A stretch of 64,000 nt of DNA from NCBI GenBank assembly GCA_041393015.1, contig JAWKKV010000003.1, forward strand, positions 186,001-250,000, read 5' to 3'. Below the pieces are notes generated by a model. That model was given only the letters and a program-made list of their open reading frames with translations, was not told the DNA's origin and did not search any database. Source of the stretch: JAGQYH01 sp041393015 (GTDB lineage Bacteria > Bacteroidota > Bacteroidia > Chitinophagales > JADIYW01). Positions 45,727 to 55,859 of the stretch are shown here, in pieces. Made by a program: the position numbers and the translations under genes. Positions within the stretch are counted from its first letter, which is position 1. Every line of letters begins with the position of its first letter.

Positions 45727-47574
45727 TTATTCTACAGTAACTGATTTAGCTAAATTTCTTGGTTGATCAACGTTACAGTTTCTCATAACAGCTATATGAT
45801 AAGCTAATAATTGAAGCGGAATTGTAGCTAAGATAGGTGTGAAGCACTCTTCAGTATCGGGAATGGGAATAACAAAATCAGCTAATCTACTGATTTCTTC
45901 ATCGCCTTCAGTTACTACAGCTATAATTCTTCCTTTTCTTGCTTTAATCTCTTCCATATTGCTAATCACCTTGTCGTAATGTCCTTTTTTAGGAGCAATC
46001 ACTAACACCGGCATGTTTTCATCAATTAAAGCAATCGGACCGTGTTTCATTTCTGCAGCAGGATAGCCTTCTGCATGGATGTATGAAATCTCTTTTAATT
46101 TTAAGGCACCTTCTAAAGCAATAGGGAAATTGTAACCTCTACCTAAATAAAGGAAATTGTCTGCATCTTGAAAAACATCAGCAATAACTTTCGTGATGTC
46201 GTTGCATTTTAATGCTAATTCTACTTTTTCAGGTATTTGATCTAATTCTGCTAATAATGTCTGAAATCTGTCGATTGATAGTTTACCTTTTCTTTTCGCT
46301 AACTCAATAGCCATAATAGATAATACTGCTAATTGAGTGGTAAATGCTTTTGTAGAAGCTACGCCGATTTCAGTTCCTGCATGGGTGTACGAACCAGCGT
46401 CTGACATTCTACTAATAGCGCTACCAACAACATTACAGATGCCATATGTCATGGCTCCTTTTGATTTTGCTAACTCTAACGCCGCCTTTGTGTCTGCTGT
46501 TTCTCCTGATTGAGAAATGGCAATAACGATATCTTTTTCTGTTATAATAGGGTTTCTATACCTAAATTCAGAAGCATATTCAACTTCTACCGGAATTCTC
46601 GCTAGGTCTTCAATTAAATATTCTGCTACTAGTGCTGAATGCCATGAAGTACCACAAGCAATAAAAATTAATCGATCGGCATTAATAAAAGCATTTTCAT
46701 ATTCGAAGATACCTCCTAACCTAGCAAATTGTTCTTTAGAGCTAATTCTGCCTCTTATACTATCTCTAATGGCTCTTGGTTGCTCATAAATCTCTTTCAA
46801 CATAAAGTGTTCGAAACCACCTTTCTCCAATTCTTCTAACTTATACGTTAGCTCATCTACAAAAGGGATGAAATTGGTGTTTTCCTTGATATATTTAAAA
46901 TAGTGACTTCCATCTTTATTGAGCACTACCATTTGACCATCTTCTAAATAAGATACTTTTCTAGTGTATTCTACGATAGGAGCTCCATCTGAGCCTACAT
47001 AAAATTCATTGTCGCCATAACCCACAACCATTGGGCTACTCATTTTTGCAGCAATTAGTTTATCTGGTTCTTCTTCTGAAATAACTACTATAGCATAAGC
47101 ACCTACAATTTTGCCTAAGGCAATTCTTACGGCTTCTTCAAGATCTACATTAGCTTTCGTTTTTACTTGTTCAATCAACTGAACAATTACTTCAGTATCA
47201 GTATCTGATTTAAAAGTATAGCCGTCATTTAATAACTCTTTTTTTAGGGTGATATAATTTTCAATGATTCCATTATGAATAACGGCAATTTTTCCTGATT
47301 CAGAATAATGTGGATGAGCGTTTATATCATTAGCCTCACCATGCGTAGCCCATCTTGTATGACCAATGCCAATTGAGCCAATTATTTTTTTGCCATTGAT
47401 AGCTTCTTCTAATTGAGAAACCTTTCCTTTTTTCTTATAAATGTCAATCTTTTCTGAACCATTTAAAATGGCTATGCCAGAACTATCATATCCTCTGTAT
47501 TCGAGTCTTTTTAACCCATTGATTAAAATTGGATAAGCATCCTTGTCTCCAATGTACGCCACTATTCCACACAT
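45727..47574 (-). CDS. glmS: Glutamine-fructose-6-phosphate aminotransferase GlmS
   Basis: 615 residues. Cys2 of MCGIVAYIG is the glutaminase nucleophile, followed by RLEYRGYDSSGIAI. Two SIS domains bind the sugar phosphate (CGTSWHSALVAEYL, SQSGETADTKAAL, RGYNFPIALEGALKLKEISY). The end LAKSVTVE is the conserved terminal loop. It makes glucosamine-6-phosphate for the cell wall. No glmS ribozyme upstream. It follows DUF4270 in the panC-glgA-DUF4270-glmS neighbourhood. Confidence 0.98.
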   Translation of the reverse strand: MCGIVAYIGDKDAYPILINGLKRLEYRGYDSSGIAILNGSEKIDIYKKKGKVSQLEEAINGKKIIGSIGIGHTRWATHGEANDINAHPHYSESGKIAVIHNGIIENYITLKKELLNDGYTFKSDTDTEVIVQLIEQVKTKANVDLEEAVRIALGKIVGAYAIVVISEEEPDKLIAAKMSSPMVVGYGDNEFYVGSDGAPIVEYTRKVSYLEDGQMVVLNKDGSHYFKYIKENTNFIPFVDELTYKLEELEKGGFEHFMLKEIYEQPRAIRDSIRGRISSKEQFARLGGIFEYENAFINADRLIFIACGTSWHSALVAEYLIEDLARIPVEVEYASEFRYRNPIITEKDIVIAISQSGETADTKAALELAKSKGAMTYGICNVVGSAISRMSDAGSYTHAGTEIGVASTKAFTTQLAVLSIMAIELAKRKGKLSIDRFQTLLAELDQIPEKVELALKCNDITKVIADVFQDADNFLYLGRGYNFPIALEGALKLKEISYIHAEGYPAAEMKHGPIALIDENMPVLVIAPKKGHYDKVISNMEEIKARKGRIIAVVTEGDEEISRLADFVIPIPDTEECFTPILATIPLQLLAYHIAVMRNCNVDQPRNLAKSVTVE

Positions 47575-47733
47575 ACTTTTAAATTAACTTTTAAAAATTT
47601 TACAATATTTGATGATTAAAATTGAAATCGATTATATGACGCAGAAATTTAATGTTTGTCACATTGTATCTTTTTTCTTAATAATCTTTAGTAAGTTTTT
47701 GAGTAAGGGAGGGCAATTCGAGTATAAATATAA

Positions 47734-49185
47734 TTAATCCAAATTAGCAAATGTCATTTCTAACTTTAAACGAAAATTATTTAACGAATTGCTGCCGCCG
47801 CCAATAACTATTCTATCTGGAATTAGATCACTATTGTTTAAAGTAATAAAATCTAAATCCTGAGCGCCATAAAGTGTAATAAACATACCATTATTTGGCT
47901 CTTTTCCCGTAATTACATCTTGAATATGATCCGAAATGTTAAGTCTATATTGAAGAACTTCTTGACCATTTTGTAGGGTTATTTCATTAGAAAAACCTCC
48001 AATATGAGCATCAGAAAATCTTATAAAATCTGAAATATTTTCATTGGTGCCATCATCACCTATTTTTACAGCAAACAACCTTTCTGGTGGACTGTAAGTT
48101 TCTTCAAAACCATCTGTAACTCTTGTAATCACTAACTCTGCTTTTTGTACTGCAATATTGCCGTAGGAGGCTAAATAAGGAAATTCAATTTTTGTTTTAA
48201 CACCAGCTAAACCTTGAATGTAATTAACAGCATCACCTGTTGGACTAGTTGAATTTAATGCCGTTTCTACATTAGTAGAAGAGTAATCATGCTTATACTG
48301 ACTGATTCCAAGATCAAGTGCAGTAGCCGGGAACATTAAATCTAAATTTTTAGCATTTGCATTTTTGTAATACAAATGTAATCTAGTGTCTTGTAAGGCA
48401 TTAACTCTTGTAGATTCTAATGCATTGGTTAGTACATCAATTTCCAAAATACTTCCATCTTGTTCATCTGGTACAACCACTAAGCCTGGTAGTAATTGAT
48501 GTAATAAGGCATTAGAAGTAATTTGATTGGTACCTAAAATATTTATGAGTGATTGACCAAAAAATGGACTTAAATGAATTCTTAATTGATGTCCTAATTC
48601 GGTATATAATGTATCCTCTTCAAATTCATCATTCAATTTGGGAATATAATTCTCGATTCTTCCAACTTCTAGCATACTCTGCTGAAAGTTGATATTAGAG
48701 AAATAAGGTTCTTCGTTACTTAATGGAGAGATTAATTTATAAACGGTAAAATTCATGGGTTTTGTAGAATCACCATAAACTGCATTTACTTTCATTGAAA
48801 GTACTACTGAATCTAATTGATAGCCGCCAATGGTATCTAACAAATCGGCATTAACCACCACGTATGGTATTCTAAAACCCATCATTAATGAGCTTTTAGT
48901 TTTACCGAATACCGGATCGTTGGAAAAACCCAACTGACTTAAAAATAGTTTATCACTTCTTAAGGAATCTTCTCGTACGGTAGTAGAAAAAAGTGTCGTG
49001 GTATCGCTAAAGAAATTACCCTGTCCATCGCTATTCGGTAATATTTCTGAGCCCACAGGAATGGTTTCGTTACAACTCCAAATGAGTAAGCTGCATGCCG
49101 AAAAAATTAATAACCAGTATTTCATCAATAGATTTTCTGTTTTTACTGGATTTGTTGATCTACTTTCTTCAAAATAATTATTCAT
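47734..49185 (-). CDS. DUF4270 family lipoprotein
   Basis: 483 residues. A signal with Cys at about 38 (WLLIFSACSLLIWSC) and GSEILPNSDGQGNFFSDT are the start of a DUF4270 protein; the rest is beta-rich (YQLDSVVLSMKVNAVYGDS, QKAELVITRVTDG, LDFITLNNSDLIPDRIVIGGG). DUF4270 proteins are Bacteroidota-specific outer-surface lipoproteins of unknown role. The 73-base gap to glgA and shared direction suggest co-transcription. Confidence 0.9.
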   Translation of the reverse strand: MNNYFEESRSTNPVKTENLLMKYWLLIFSACSLLIWSCNETIPVGSEILPNSDGQGNFFSDTTTLFSTTVREDSLRSDKLFLSQLGFSNDPVFGKTKSSLMMGFRIPYVVVNADLLDTIGGYQLDSVVLSMKVNAVYGDSTKPMNFTVYKLISPLSNEEPYFSNINFQQSMLEVGRIENYIPKLNDEFEEDTLYTELGHQLRIHLSPFFGQSLINILGTNQITSNALLHQLLPGLVVVPDEQDGSILEIDVLTNALESTRVNALQDTRLHLYYKNANAKNLDLMFPATALDLGISQYKHDYSSTNVETALNSTSPTGDAVNYIQGLAGVKTKIEFPYLASYGNIAVQKAELVITRVTDGFEETYSPPERLFAVKIGDDGTNENISDFIRFSDAHIGGFSNEITLQNGQEVLQYRLNISDHIQDVITGKEPNNGMFITLYGAQDLDFITLNNSDLIPDRIVIGGGSNSLNNFRLKLEMTFANLD

Positions 49186-49258
49186 TTAAACGTTTAATTA
49201 TTTTAAATTTTTTCGATTCATCAAGTCCTTACATTCTTAGTTTGTAATTAAACGCTAT

Positions 49259-50068
49259 TTATCCAATCAACATTTTATAAAACTCAAGATATTTTGAAAG
49301 TATATCATCAGAATAATCAAGTTCTAACCAAGTTTTATCTTTAGCAGCTTCTTTATACGTCTTCAAATTTTCCATATCAGCCTCTCCCTCAACAACAGCA
49401 TCACTATAGTGAATAGCGCCTTTTTGGAGGTTTTCAAAAGTTAATCCGGCAAATGGTTTTAAATGCTCTGCAGTTACTACTTCACCAACTTGAGCTTTTT
49501 CCATAAATGTTTTATCAAACTTCTCAGTAAATCCTTCATTATAGATACTGAAAACAACTTTAGCTTCTGCAAAAACAGGATCGCCTTCGTGAATTGTTTT
49601 TAAATAAAGAGGAACTAAACTGGTCATCCAACCATGACAGTGAATAATATCAGGAGCCCAACCAAACTTTTTAACTGTTTCTAAAGCACCTTTACAGAAG
49701 AAAATAGTTCTGTCTGAGTTATCGGCATAGAATTTCTTGTCTTTATCTCTAAAAACAAATTTTCTTTTAAAATACTCTTCATTATCTAAGAAATACACCT
49801 GAATTCGAGCACCCGGCAAAGAAGCTACCTTTATAATTAAAGGAAAATCTTCATCGTCGATGATGATGTTCATCCCCGATAACCTTACTACTTCGTGTAA
49901 TCTGTTTCTTCTTTCATTAATGTTTCCAAATCGTGGCATCAACACTCTGATCTCCATTCCATTCTCCTGCACATATTGCGGTAATTGTCTCACCACTTTC
50001 CCTATTTCTGTTAATGCTAAATAGGGATTCATTTCTTGGGTAATAAATAAGATTCTATTATTAGTCAT
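49259..50068 (-). CDS. glgA: Short glycogen/starch synthase catalytic-domain protein
   Basis: 269 residues, only the N-terminal half (GT5 catalytic domain) of a typical starch synthase. The start ILFITQEMNPYLALTEIGKVVRQLP carries a variant of the ADP-glucose loop (K-x-G-G-L in classical enzymes is EIGKVV here). Conserved pieces GMEIRVLMPRFG, DIIHCHGWMTSLVPL remain. The GT1 C-terminal domain is missing, so activity as a glycogen synthase is doubtful. A protein of this length in this place is regular in Bacteroidota. Between panC (divergent) and DUF4270. Confidence 0.85.
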   Translation of the reverse strand: MTNNRILFITQEMNPYLALTEIGKVVRQLPQYVQENGMEIRVLMPRFGNINERRNRLHEVVRLSGMNIIIDDEDFPLIIKVASLPGARIQVYFLDNEEYFKRKFVFRDKDKKFYADNSDRTIFFCKGALETVKKFGWAPDIIHCHGWMTSLVPLYLKTIHEGDPVFAEAKVVFSIYNEGFTEKFDKTFMEKAQVGEVVTAEHLKPFAGLTFENLQKGAIHYSDAVVEGEADMENLKTYKEAAKDKTWLELDYSDDILSKYLEFYKMLIG

Positions 50069-50195
50069 AATATCTATACTTTCGTTTTTTTTTGAGGGCT
50101 TTCTGAACGACGGGCGAAGGTACGAATTTTATATCGAAAGCCCTTTTAAGTCATCGCTAACAAATTGGCAATTAACGTATTTTTACAACTTTACC

Positions 50196-51044
50196 ATGAT
50201 TGAGTTCAAAAATTCGGAGAATCTAAACAAATGGTGCAAAGCCAAAAGAGGAAAAGGCTTTAAAATTGGCTATGTCCCAACAATGGGTGCTTTACACAAG
50301 GGGCATATCTCTCTAATTGATATGGCTAGAAGGGAAAATGACCTAGTGATTTGTAGCATTTTTGTAAACCCTACTCAGTTTAATGAGCCAGAAGACTTTG
50401 ATAAATACCCTATTACCATTGAAAAGGATAAAGATTTGTTATTCCATGCCGGTTGTGATGTGGTTTTTATTCCGAAGGTTAGCGATATATATCCCGTTTC
50501 TAAAAATTACGATCTTACCATTGATCTTGGAGAAATAGCCAATGTACTTGAAGGCAAACATCGGCCGGGCCATTTTGAAGGCGTAATGCAAGTGGTGAAA
50601 AGATTGCTAGAAATAGTAGAGCCTAGCGTTCTTTATCTTGGTAAAAAGGATTATCAGCAATATTTGATCTTGAAAAAGATGGTAGAATATTATAAGTTTG
50701 ATACAGAAGTAATTCAATGTCCGATTGTTAGAGAATCTGACGGTTTAGCGATGAGTTCGAGAAATCAGCGCCTAACGGAGAAAGAACGCATAGCTGCAGT
50801 TCTTTTATCGAAAGCATTGTTTGCTATTAAAACAAATTTTGAAAATAGTATGCCAACTGCCTTAACCGAAAAGTTTTCAAAGCAATTAAACCTAGATCCA
50901 TTAATTGAGGTGGAATATTTAGATATTGTCACTTCTGAATCATTAACCAAAATTACCGAATGGAATGAAACCCAAAGTGCTGTTGCATGCATTGCGGCAA
51001 AAGTAGGTTCAATTAGGTTAATTGACAATGTGACTATTTATTAA
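50196..51044 (+). CDS. panC: Pantoate-beta-alanine ligase PanC
   Basis: 282 residues. The HIGH-type motif is VPTMGALHKGHISL, with VNPTQFNEPEDFDKYP, GDVVFIP-like, LEGKHRPGHFEGV, and KDYQQ. The KMSKS-equivalent loop is GLAMSSRNQRL. It condenses pantoate and beta-alanine for CoA synthesis. It leads a run with the flippase-like gene 40 bases downstream. panD is not adjacent. Confidence 0.97.
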   Translation: MIEFKNSENLNKWCKAKRGKGFKIGYVPTMGALHKGHISLIDMARRENDLVICSIFVNPTQFNEPEDFDKYPITIEKDKDLLFHAGCDVVFIPKVSDIYPVSKNYDLTIDLGEIANVLEGKHRPGHFEGVMQVVKRLLEIVEPSVLYLGKKDYQQYLILKKMVEYYKFDTEVIQCPIVRESDGLAMSSRNQRLTEKERIAAVLLSKALFAIKTNFENSMPTALTEKFSKQLNLDPLIEVEYLDIVTSESLTKITEWNETQSAVACIAAKVGSIRLIDNVTIY

Positions 51045-51083
51045 ATTAGCGATTTATTTCTGCGAACAATACAAATTATATAA

Positions 51084-52310
51084 TTGAATAAATCTACATC
51101 TTCTATTTTAAAATTGATTATCTCACTAGGATTGGGATTTCTAATTATTTTTTTAGTAGCGAATAATTTTAAAAAGCCGCTAAAAGTTAAATTGGATAAA
51201 AAACAATTCAGTAGCGACCATACTTGGATGTTACAACAATGGGATGACAATAAGGATTACATTTTTGTAGGGGATACCTTGGCAACTTTAGTAAACGAAA
51301 AGCAAGATTTAGAATATTTGATCAGTATCTACGAAGGAACAGTTGTTACTAGAGATGCTCGACAAGGAGCGACTGTAACTGGAGGAGATGTAGTGTCAAA
51401 AGTAAAAGTTGACATTTGGATTATTATTAAAGAGGCTTTTAAGAGAACCAATTATTGGTGGATACTACTATCAATTGTAATTGCATTAACATCACATCTC
51501 AGTCGCGCCATGCGCTGGCAGATGTTGTTTGAGCCTTTGGGTTATCGACCTAAATTGGGAAATGCATTTGGTGCTGTATTAGTAATGTATATGGCTAATT
51601 TGGCCTTTCCAAGATTAGGAGAAGTGTTACGGTGCAGCGTTTTAGCACGTTATGAGAAAATTCCGATTCAGAAAAGTTTAGGAACCATGATTACTGAGCG
51701 GGCTATTGATGTGATCTGCTTATTGGTTGTGGTGGGCTTGTGTTTGGTTTTGCAACGTCAAATCTTTATTGAATTCTATAATAGTTTTATGCCGGACGGT
51801 GGCAATAGTAAATTTATTATTTTGGGTGGTTTAGCTGTTTTAGGGGCTATCACATTACTGTTATACAAAACAGGTAAATTGCCTTTTGCGGCTCAGATAA
51901 GTGGTATCATAAAAGGAGTTTGGTTGGGCATTATTTCAATTAAAGATTTAAAGCGCCCGGGAATATTTTTAATGCATACTTTTTTTATTTGGGTTCAATA
52001 CTATTTGATGATAGCAGTTTGTCTAAAAGCATTGCCTGAAACCAGTTCAGTGACCTTGTTAGCGGGCTTCCCAATGTTGTTTTTCGGTGGAATTGCTATG
52101 GTAGCCGTTCAAGGCGGATTAGGACTTTATCCTTATTTCATAAGTAAAATTTTGGTGATGTATGGTGTAGCCGAAACGGTTGGGTATGCGTTTGGTTGGG
52201 TGATTTGGAGCGGTCAAACGGCCTTAGTTGTTTTGGCTGGATTGCTAGCTTACTTTTTATTGATTGCCTTAAATAAAGATAAAGCTCAGCCAACCACAGT
52301 GGAGAATTGA
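51084..52310 (+). CDS. LPG-synthase TM / AglD-like flippase domain protein
   Basis: 408 residues from a TTG at 51084. Helical membrane protein with about eight segments (IISLGLGFLIIFLVANNF, WWILLSIVIALTSHLSRAMR, GNAFGAVLVMYMANLAFPRLGEVLRC). The motif R-L-G-E-x-x-R-x-x-x-L and the pattern of helices match the LPG synthetase TM / UPF0104 family, which includes lipid flippases and lipid modifiers. It lacks a catalytic lysyltransferase domain. Lies downstream of panC, as in many Bacteroidota. Substrate unknown. Confidence 0.88.
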   Translation: MNKSTSSILKLIISLGLGFLIIFLVANNFKKPLKVKLDKKQFSSDHTWMLQQWDDNKDYIFVGDTLATLVNEKQDLEYLISIYEGTVVTRDARQGATVTGGDVVSKVKVDIWIIIKEAFKRTNYWWILLSIVIALTSHLSRAMRWQMLFEPLGYRPKLGNAFGAVLVMYMANLAFPRLGEVLRCSVLARYEKIPIQKSLGTMITERAIDVICLLVVVGLCLVLQRQIFIEFYNSFMPDGGNSKFIILGGLAVLGAITLLLYKTGKLPFAAQISGIIKGVWLGIISIKDLKRPGIFLMHTFFIWVQYYLMIAVCLKALPETSSVTLLAGFPMLFFGGIAMVAVQGGLGLYPYFISKILVMYGVAETVGYAFGWVIWSGQTALVVLAGLLAYFLLIALNKDKAQPTTVEN

Positions 52311-52851
52311 TTATTAATGTAATTCTAACTTTTCATCAGAGAATTGAAAGTTTTGACACGTTTGCTTAATCTTGATTTCCTGCCTCGCATGGTGTTGTAA
52401 TTTTTACTACAAAGTTCACTAAGGTAATTTCACAAAGAGCACCAAGAGATTCATACAAAGATTTTTCTAGATTAATTTTGCCGTAAGTTGATTTAGAAAT
52501 CAATAATCCGTTTCGGATTATATCCGTGAAAATCCGTTTAATCGTAGATTATCCAAGTTATTGCAGAAAGTTAAATGTTATTTAGGTCGTTGATTTTATA
52601 ATATTCAAATCTGTGTTCAAAAAAAGTATCACTAATAATTGTGATTAACAATTCTTCATGCTTCATCCATCTTTAAATAGAACTTCAAAATCATTCAACT
52701 TTCCTATCTAATTTCCAATATCCAACCTCTAAAATCCCAAAATACTCAACTCTTTCTCTAACTTATTGTTAGGTTTCCAATAACAGTTGAATATCAGCCA
52801 ATAGCTTCGTTTCTTTGCAAATATTAGAAAAAGCACTTTTAAGCATAAAGA
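52311..52851. other. Gene-free stretch with a dispersed repeat copy
   Basis: No ORF or RNA found. About 52480-52630 holds, in inverted orientation, a copy of the repeat seen at 10021-10335 (AACACAGATTTG and TTCACGGATATAATCC on the minus strand). The rest is AT-rich and pyrimidine-rich. Confidence 0.65.
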
Positions 52852-53991
52852 ATGGATTTTAAATTAACAGAAGAGCAGTTATTAATTAGAGATGCTGCAA
52901 GAGATTTAGCCCAAAACGTATTGATTAATGGCGTAATTGAACGCGATAGAGATATGGTTTATCCGGAAGAAGGCGTAAAGCAAATGAAGGAATTGGGCTT
53001 TATGGGGATGATGGTGTCGGAAAAGTACGGCGGTGGCGGAATGGATACCATCTCGTATGTTTTGGCTTTGGAAGAAATTTCGAAAGTAGATGCTTCTAGT
53101 GCAGTAATCATGTCGGTGAACAACTCATTGGTGTGTTGGGGATTGGAGAAATACGGAACAGAAGAACAAAAACAAAAATATTTAGTACCCTTAGCATCCG
53201 GTGAAAAAATTGGTGCTTTTTGTTTATCGGAGCCGGAAGCAGGCTCGGATGCTACTTCGCAAAGAACCATAGCGGAAGACAAAGGCGATCATTATTTAGT
53301 GAGTGGTATTAAAAACTGGATCACTAACGGAGGGAAAGCAGACATTTATTTAGTGATTGCGCAAACTGATCCTGAAAAAGGACATAAAGGCATTAATTGT
53401 TTAATTATAGAAAAAGGTGCACCCGGATTTGAAATTGGCGCCAAAGAAGATAAGTTAGGCATTCGTGCCTCCGATACACATTCTTTAATTTTTACCGATG
53501 TAAAAGTGCCGAAAGAAAATAGAGTTGGAGAAGATGGCTTCGGATTTAAGTTTGCGATGAATACATTATCCGGCGGTAGAATTGGTATTGCGGCGCAAGC
53601 TTTAGGTATTGCTGCCGGCGCATACGAATTAGCTTTAGAATACTCGAAAGTGAGAAAAGCATTTGGAAAAGCTATTTCAGAACATCAAGCTATACAATTT
53701 AAATTGGCGGATATGGCCACCGAAATTGAAGCGGCAAGATTATTATGTTACAACGCAGCTTTAGCGAAAGACGAAGGCAGAGATTACACCAAAGAAGCGG
53801 CCATGGCGAAAATGTTTGCCTCAGATGTAGCGATGAAACATACTGTAGAGGCGGTACAAATTCATGGCGGTTATGGTTATGTAAGAGAATATCATGTGGA
53901 GCGTTTAATGCGAGATGCCAAGATTACTCAAATCTATGAAGGCACTAACGAAATTCAACGTTTGGTGATTGGTAGGAGTATATTGAGGTAA
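52852..53991 (+). CDS. Acyl-CoA dehydrogenase (short-chain type)
   Basis: 379 residues. Three domains: N-terminal helices, beta domain with FCLSEPEAGSDA and NWITNGGKADIYLV, and C-terminal domain with the catalytic Glu in QIYEGTNEIQRLVIGR near the end. Length and motifs match butyryl/short-branched-chain acyl-CoA dehydrogenases. It gives electrons to EtfAB, also encoded here (27348-29065). Single gene. Confidence 0.95.
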   Translation: MDFKLTEEQLLIRDAARDLAQNVLINGVIERDRDMVYPEEGVKQMKELGFMGMMVSEKYGGGGMDTISYVLALEEISKVDASSAVIMSVNNSLVCWGLEKYGTEEQKQKYLVPLASGEKIGAFCLSEPEAGSDATSQRTIAEDKGDHYLVSGIKNWITNGGKADIYLVIAQTDPEKGHKGINCLIIEKGAPGFEIGAKEDKLGIRASDTHSLIFTDVKVPKENRVGEDGFGFKFAMNTLSGGRIGIAAQALGIAAGAYELALEYSKVRKAFGKAISEHQAIQFKLADMATEIEAARLLCYNAALAKDEGRDYTKEAAMAKMFASDVAMKHTVEAVQIHGGYGYVREYHVERLMRDAKITQIYEGTNEIQRLVIGRSILR

Positions 53992-54052
53992 CGTAAGAGT
54001 ATATTCTTCGAATTAGGACCAATTTAAAAGCTAAATTTTTTTATAAATTATT

Positions 54053-55049
54053 TCATTGAATAATATATTTTGAAAAATTTTCCTTAGCAATACCAACAGG
54101 TAGACAATAATTGGTTAAAGCTGCTGTATAGTCCAACTCAAGGTAAGTAAAACCTTTAAATCTAATTGAAGACATCTTATTGATTATTCTTTCTTGTTCG
54201 TATTTATCAATAGTGCTATAATCCTTAATCCAGCCAATGATATTTTCATCTCCAAAAAAGGTAGCTAGTTTTAATAGGGGAATTTCAAAATCAATTCGGT
54301 TCTCCTCAATTAAGCTATTTTCAAGAATTGAATTTTTGAAATGATTCAAATCTTCTTTTTTAGTGAATTTGAATAGAAACTATGTATAACTCCATAATAT
54401 TCAATTACTAAATTTAAATACTTAGAATTGTTAGGGGTTTTAGGAGTGCAATTGTGGTTTAATCTTGGGCTAAGTTTTTGATAAGCAGTCATAAATTCAC
54501 TCTTATCATTTTGCTTAATCATCTTTCCAAGATAATTAAGTATTATAATGTTTTTAAGATCACTATGATTGGAATTTCCAATCGTTAAAAATTCAAGGAT
54601 CAAATCTATAGTCCATCCATTATCATTAAAAGAGTGTCTAAAAGATTCGTATAAAGGAATAAGTTTTACGTTTTCTAATTTATTTTTAATATCTAAAATT
54701 CCTTCAATTTCTGAGGTATTTAAGGGTGATGGAGCTTCATTGTTAAACTTTCTATTTATGTGCGCATAGTTGTTTAAACAAATAATAGCTATTATACATG
54801 CTAAAGATTCATATTCTTTGTCATTCTCTATTTCAGAAAATAAATTATATAAATTCCTAGTATAGTAAAAAGTGCATTTTTTATATTCTGAAGCATTTGT
54901 AAACAGATCGAATTTTAATTGAAAGTCACGTTTTAGATCTATAAATTTTTTACTTTATCATCTTCTATTTCATCAATTGGGATTGTTGAAAATTGATAAA
55001 TTAAATTAAGTCTATCGGGTACTTTCAAATTTAATTTATTATTTATTTT
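54053..55049 (-). pseudogene. Broken downstream part of an unknown gene (two frameshifts and a stop)
   Basis: On the minus strand a continuous protein can be read only by shifting frame twice. Segment one (from 55049) reads NNKLNLKVPDRLNLIYQF to a stop. Segment two runs FIDLKRDFQLKF, NASEYKKCTFYYTRNLYNL and on through LEFLTIGNSNHSDL to a stop at 54346. Segment three (from 54349) is NHFKNSILENSLIEENRI to 54053. Both shifts occur at runs of six A (54946-54951 and 54356-54361 on the plus strand as T6); one extra A in each would restore a single frame. It is continuous with 55050-55619 across a TAG. This is either homopolymer sequencing error or true decay. No family recognised. Confidence 0.6.
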
Positions 55050-55619
55050 CTAAACACTTTTATTAGTTTCGAAATTAAAATTGAAATATTTTAAATTAAT
55101 TTGGAAAATATAATAAAGCGATACAAAATCAAGATTAAAAATTTCAAAGATATTGTCATTTTTGTTTTGAATTTTATTAAATAACTCATAGGTTTCTTTT
55201 TTGTTTGGAAAATTTCCTCTACTAATAGGTAGACAACTTTGGTAAACATTAAAAATCAATCTGATTTCATCAAGTTTTTCTGTCTTTTCATTAGTTAACA
55301 ATATGCTTCCCTTTTTAAGTCTTGATTTAATGGCTTGCGAATATTTCTGGACGATATATTGATCATTATCCTTTATTTTTGAGAGCATTTCTCCAATTAA
55401 TTCCTCACTAAAAAGAATATTTTCTTTTGCAAATACTAATTCATATAACATTGAAGCTATAAAAGATGTAAAAACCCCAATTACAATAATAGCTTCATTT
55501 GATAAGTTAATAAATTGCAAGAGCATGAAAAGGGAAATAAAAATAAAGGTAGACGTAATTAAAAATTTTGAAAACCTAAATTGTCTAACAGTAAAATTTC
55601 TATTTATATAAATTAGCAT
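55050..55619 (-). CDS. Membrane-anchored protein, 5' part of a disrupted locus
   Basis: 189 residues. Two hydrophobic helices near the N-terminus (FLITSTFIFISLFMLLQFI and AIIVIGVFTSFIASMLYELV) and a helical cytoplasmic part (FSEELIGEMLSKIKDNDQYIVQK, LDEIRLIFNVYQSCLPISRG). It ends at TAG 55050-55052, after which the same frame continues for 36 codons before the first shift; so the TAG may itself be part of the decay. AT-rich and unlike its neighbours. No recognised domain. Confidence 0.6.
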   Translation of the reverse strand: MLIYINRNFTVRQFRFSKFLITSTFIFISLFMLLQFINLSNEAIIVIGVFTSFIASMLYELVFAKENILFSEELIGEMLSKIKDNDQYIVQKYSQAIKSRLKKGSILLTNEKTEKLDEIRLIFNVYQSCLPISRGNFPNKKETYELFNKIQNKNDNIFEIFNLDFVSLYYIFQINLKYFNFNFETNKSV

Positions 55620-55796
55620 TTTGATAAAAAATTTATTAGAATCATAAATTTATTATAATTTTTGTTCGCTTAAATAACTAATATTTTTGTTAATATTACT
55701 CTTGTGCATAAATATGAAATATAAATTACTTGTTTAAAAATCAAAAAACAAAGCAACAAATTACTATCTAGAAATCAATAATGCATATCTATAAAA

Positions 55797-55826
55797 AAAA
55801 GGTGTTCAATTCCTCAAACACCTTTT
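55797..55826 (-). terminator. Intrinsic hairpin after metY
   Basis: AAAGGTGTT at 55798-55806 pairs with AACACCTTT at 55817-55825, with T/A-rich flanks. It lies 33 bases past the metY stop on the minus strand. Confidence 0.8.
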
Positions 55827-55859
55827 CATTTATCATTAAAAATTAATCGTTAAACATTA

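Noticed and set aside
46517..46789. Plus-strand ORF inside glmS
   Set aside because: Antisense of a conserved enzyme with no recognisable domain.
45646..47733. glmS ribozyme
   Set aside because: The 160 bases upstream of glmS show no ribozyme-like core, and it would be unusual in this phylum.
49186..49258. Separate promoter between glgA and DUF4270
   Set aside because: No TTTG/TAnnTTTG pair with correct spacing was found; co-transcription is simpler.
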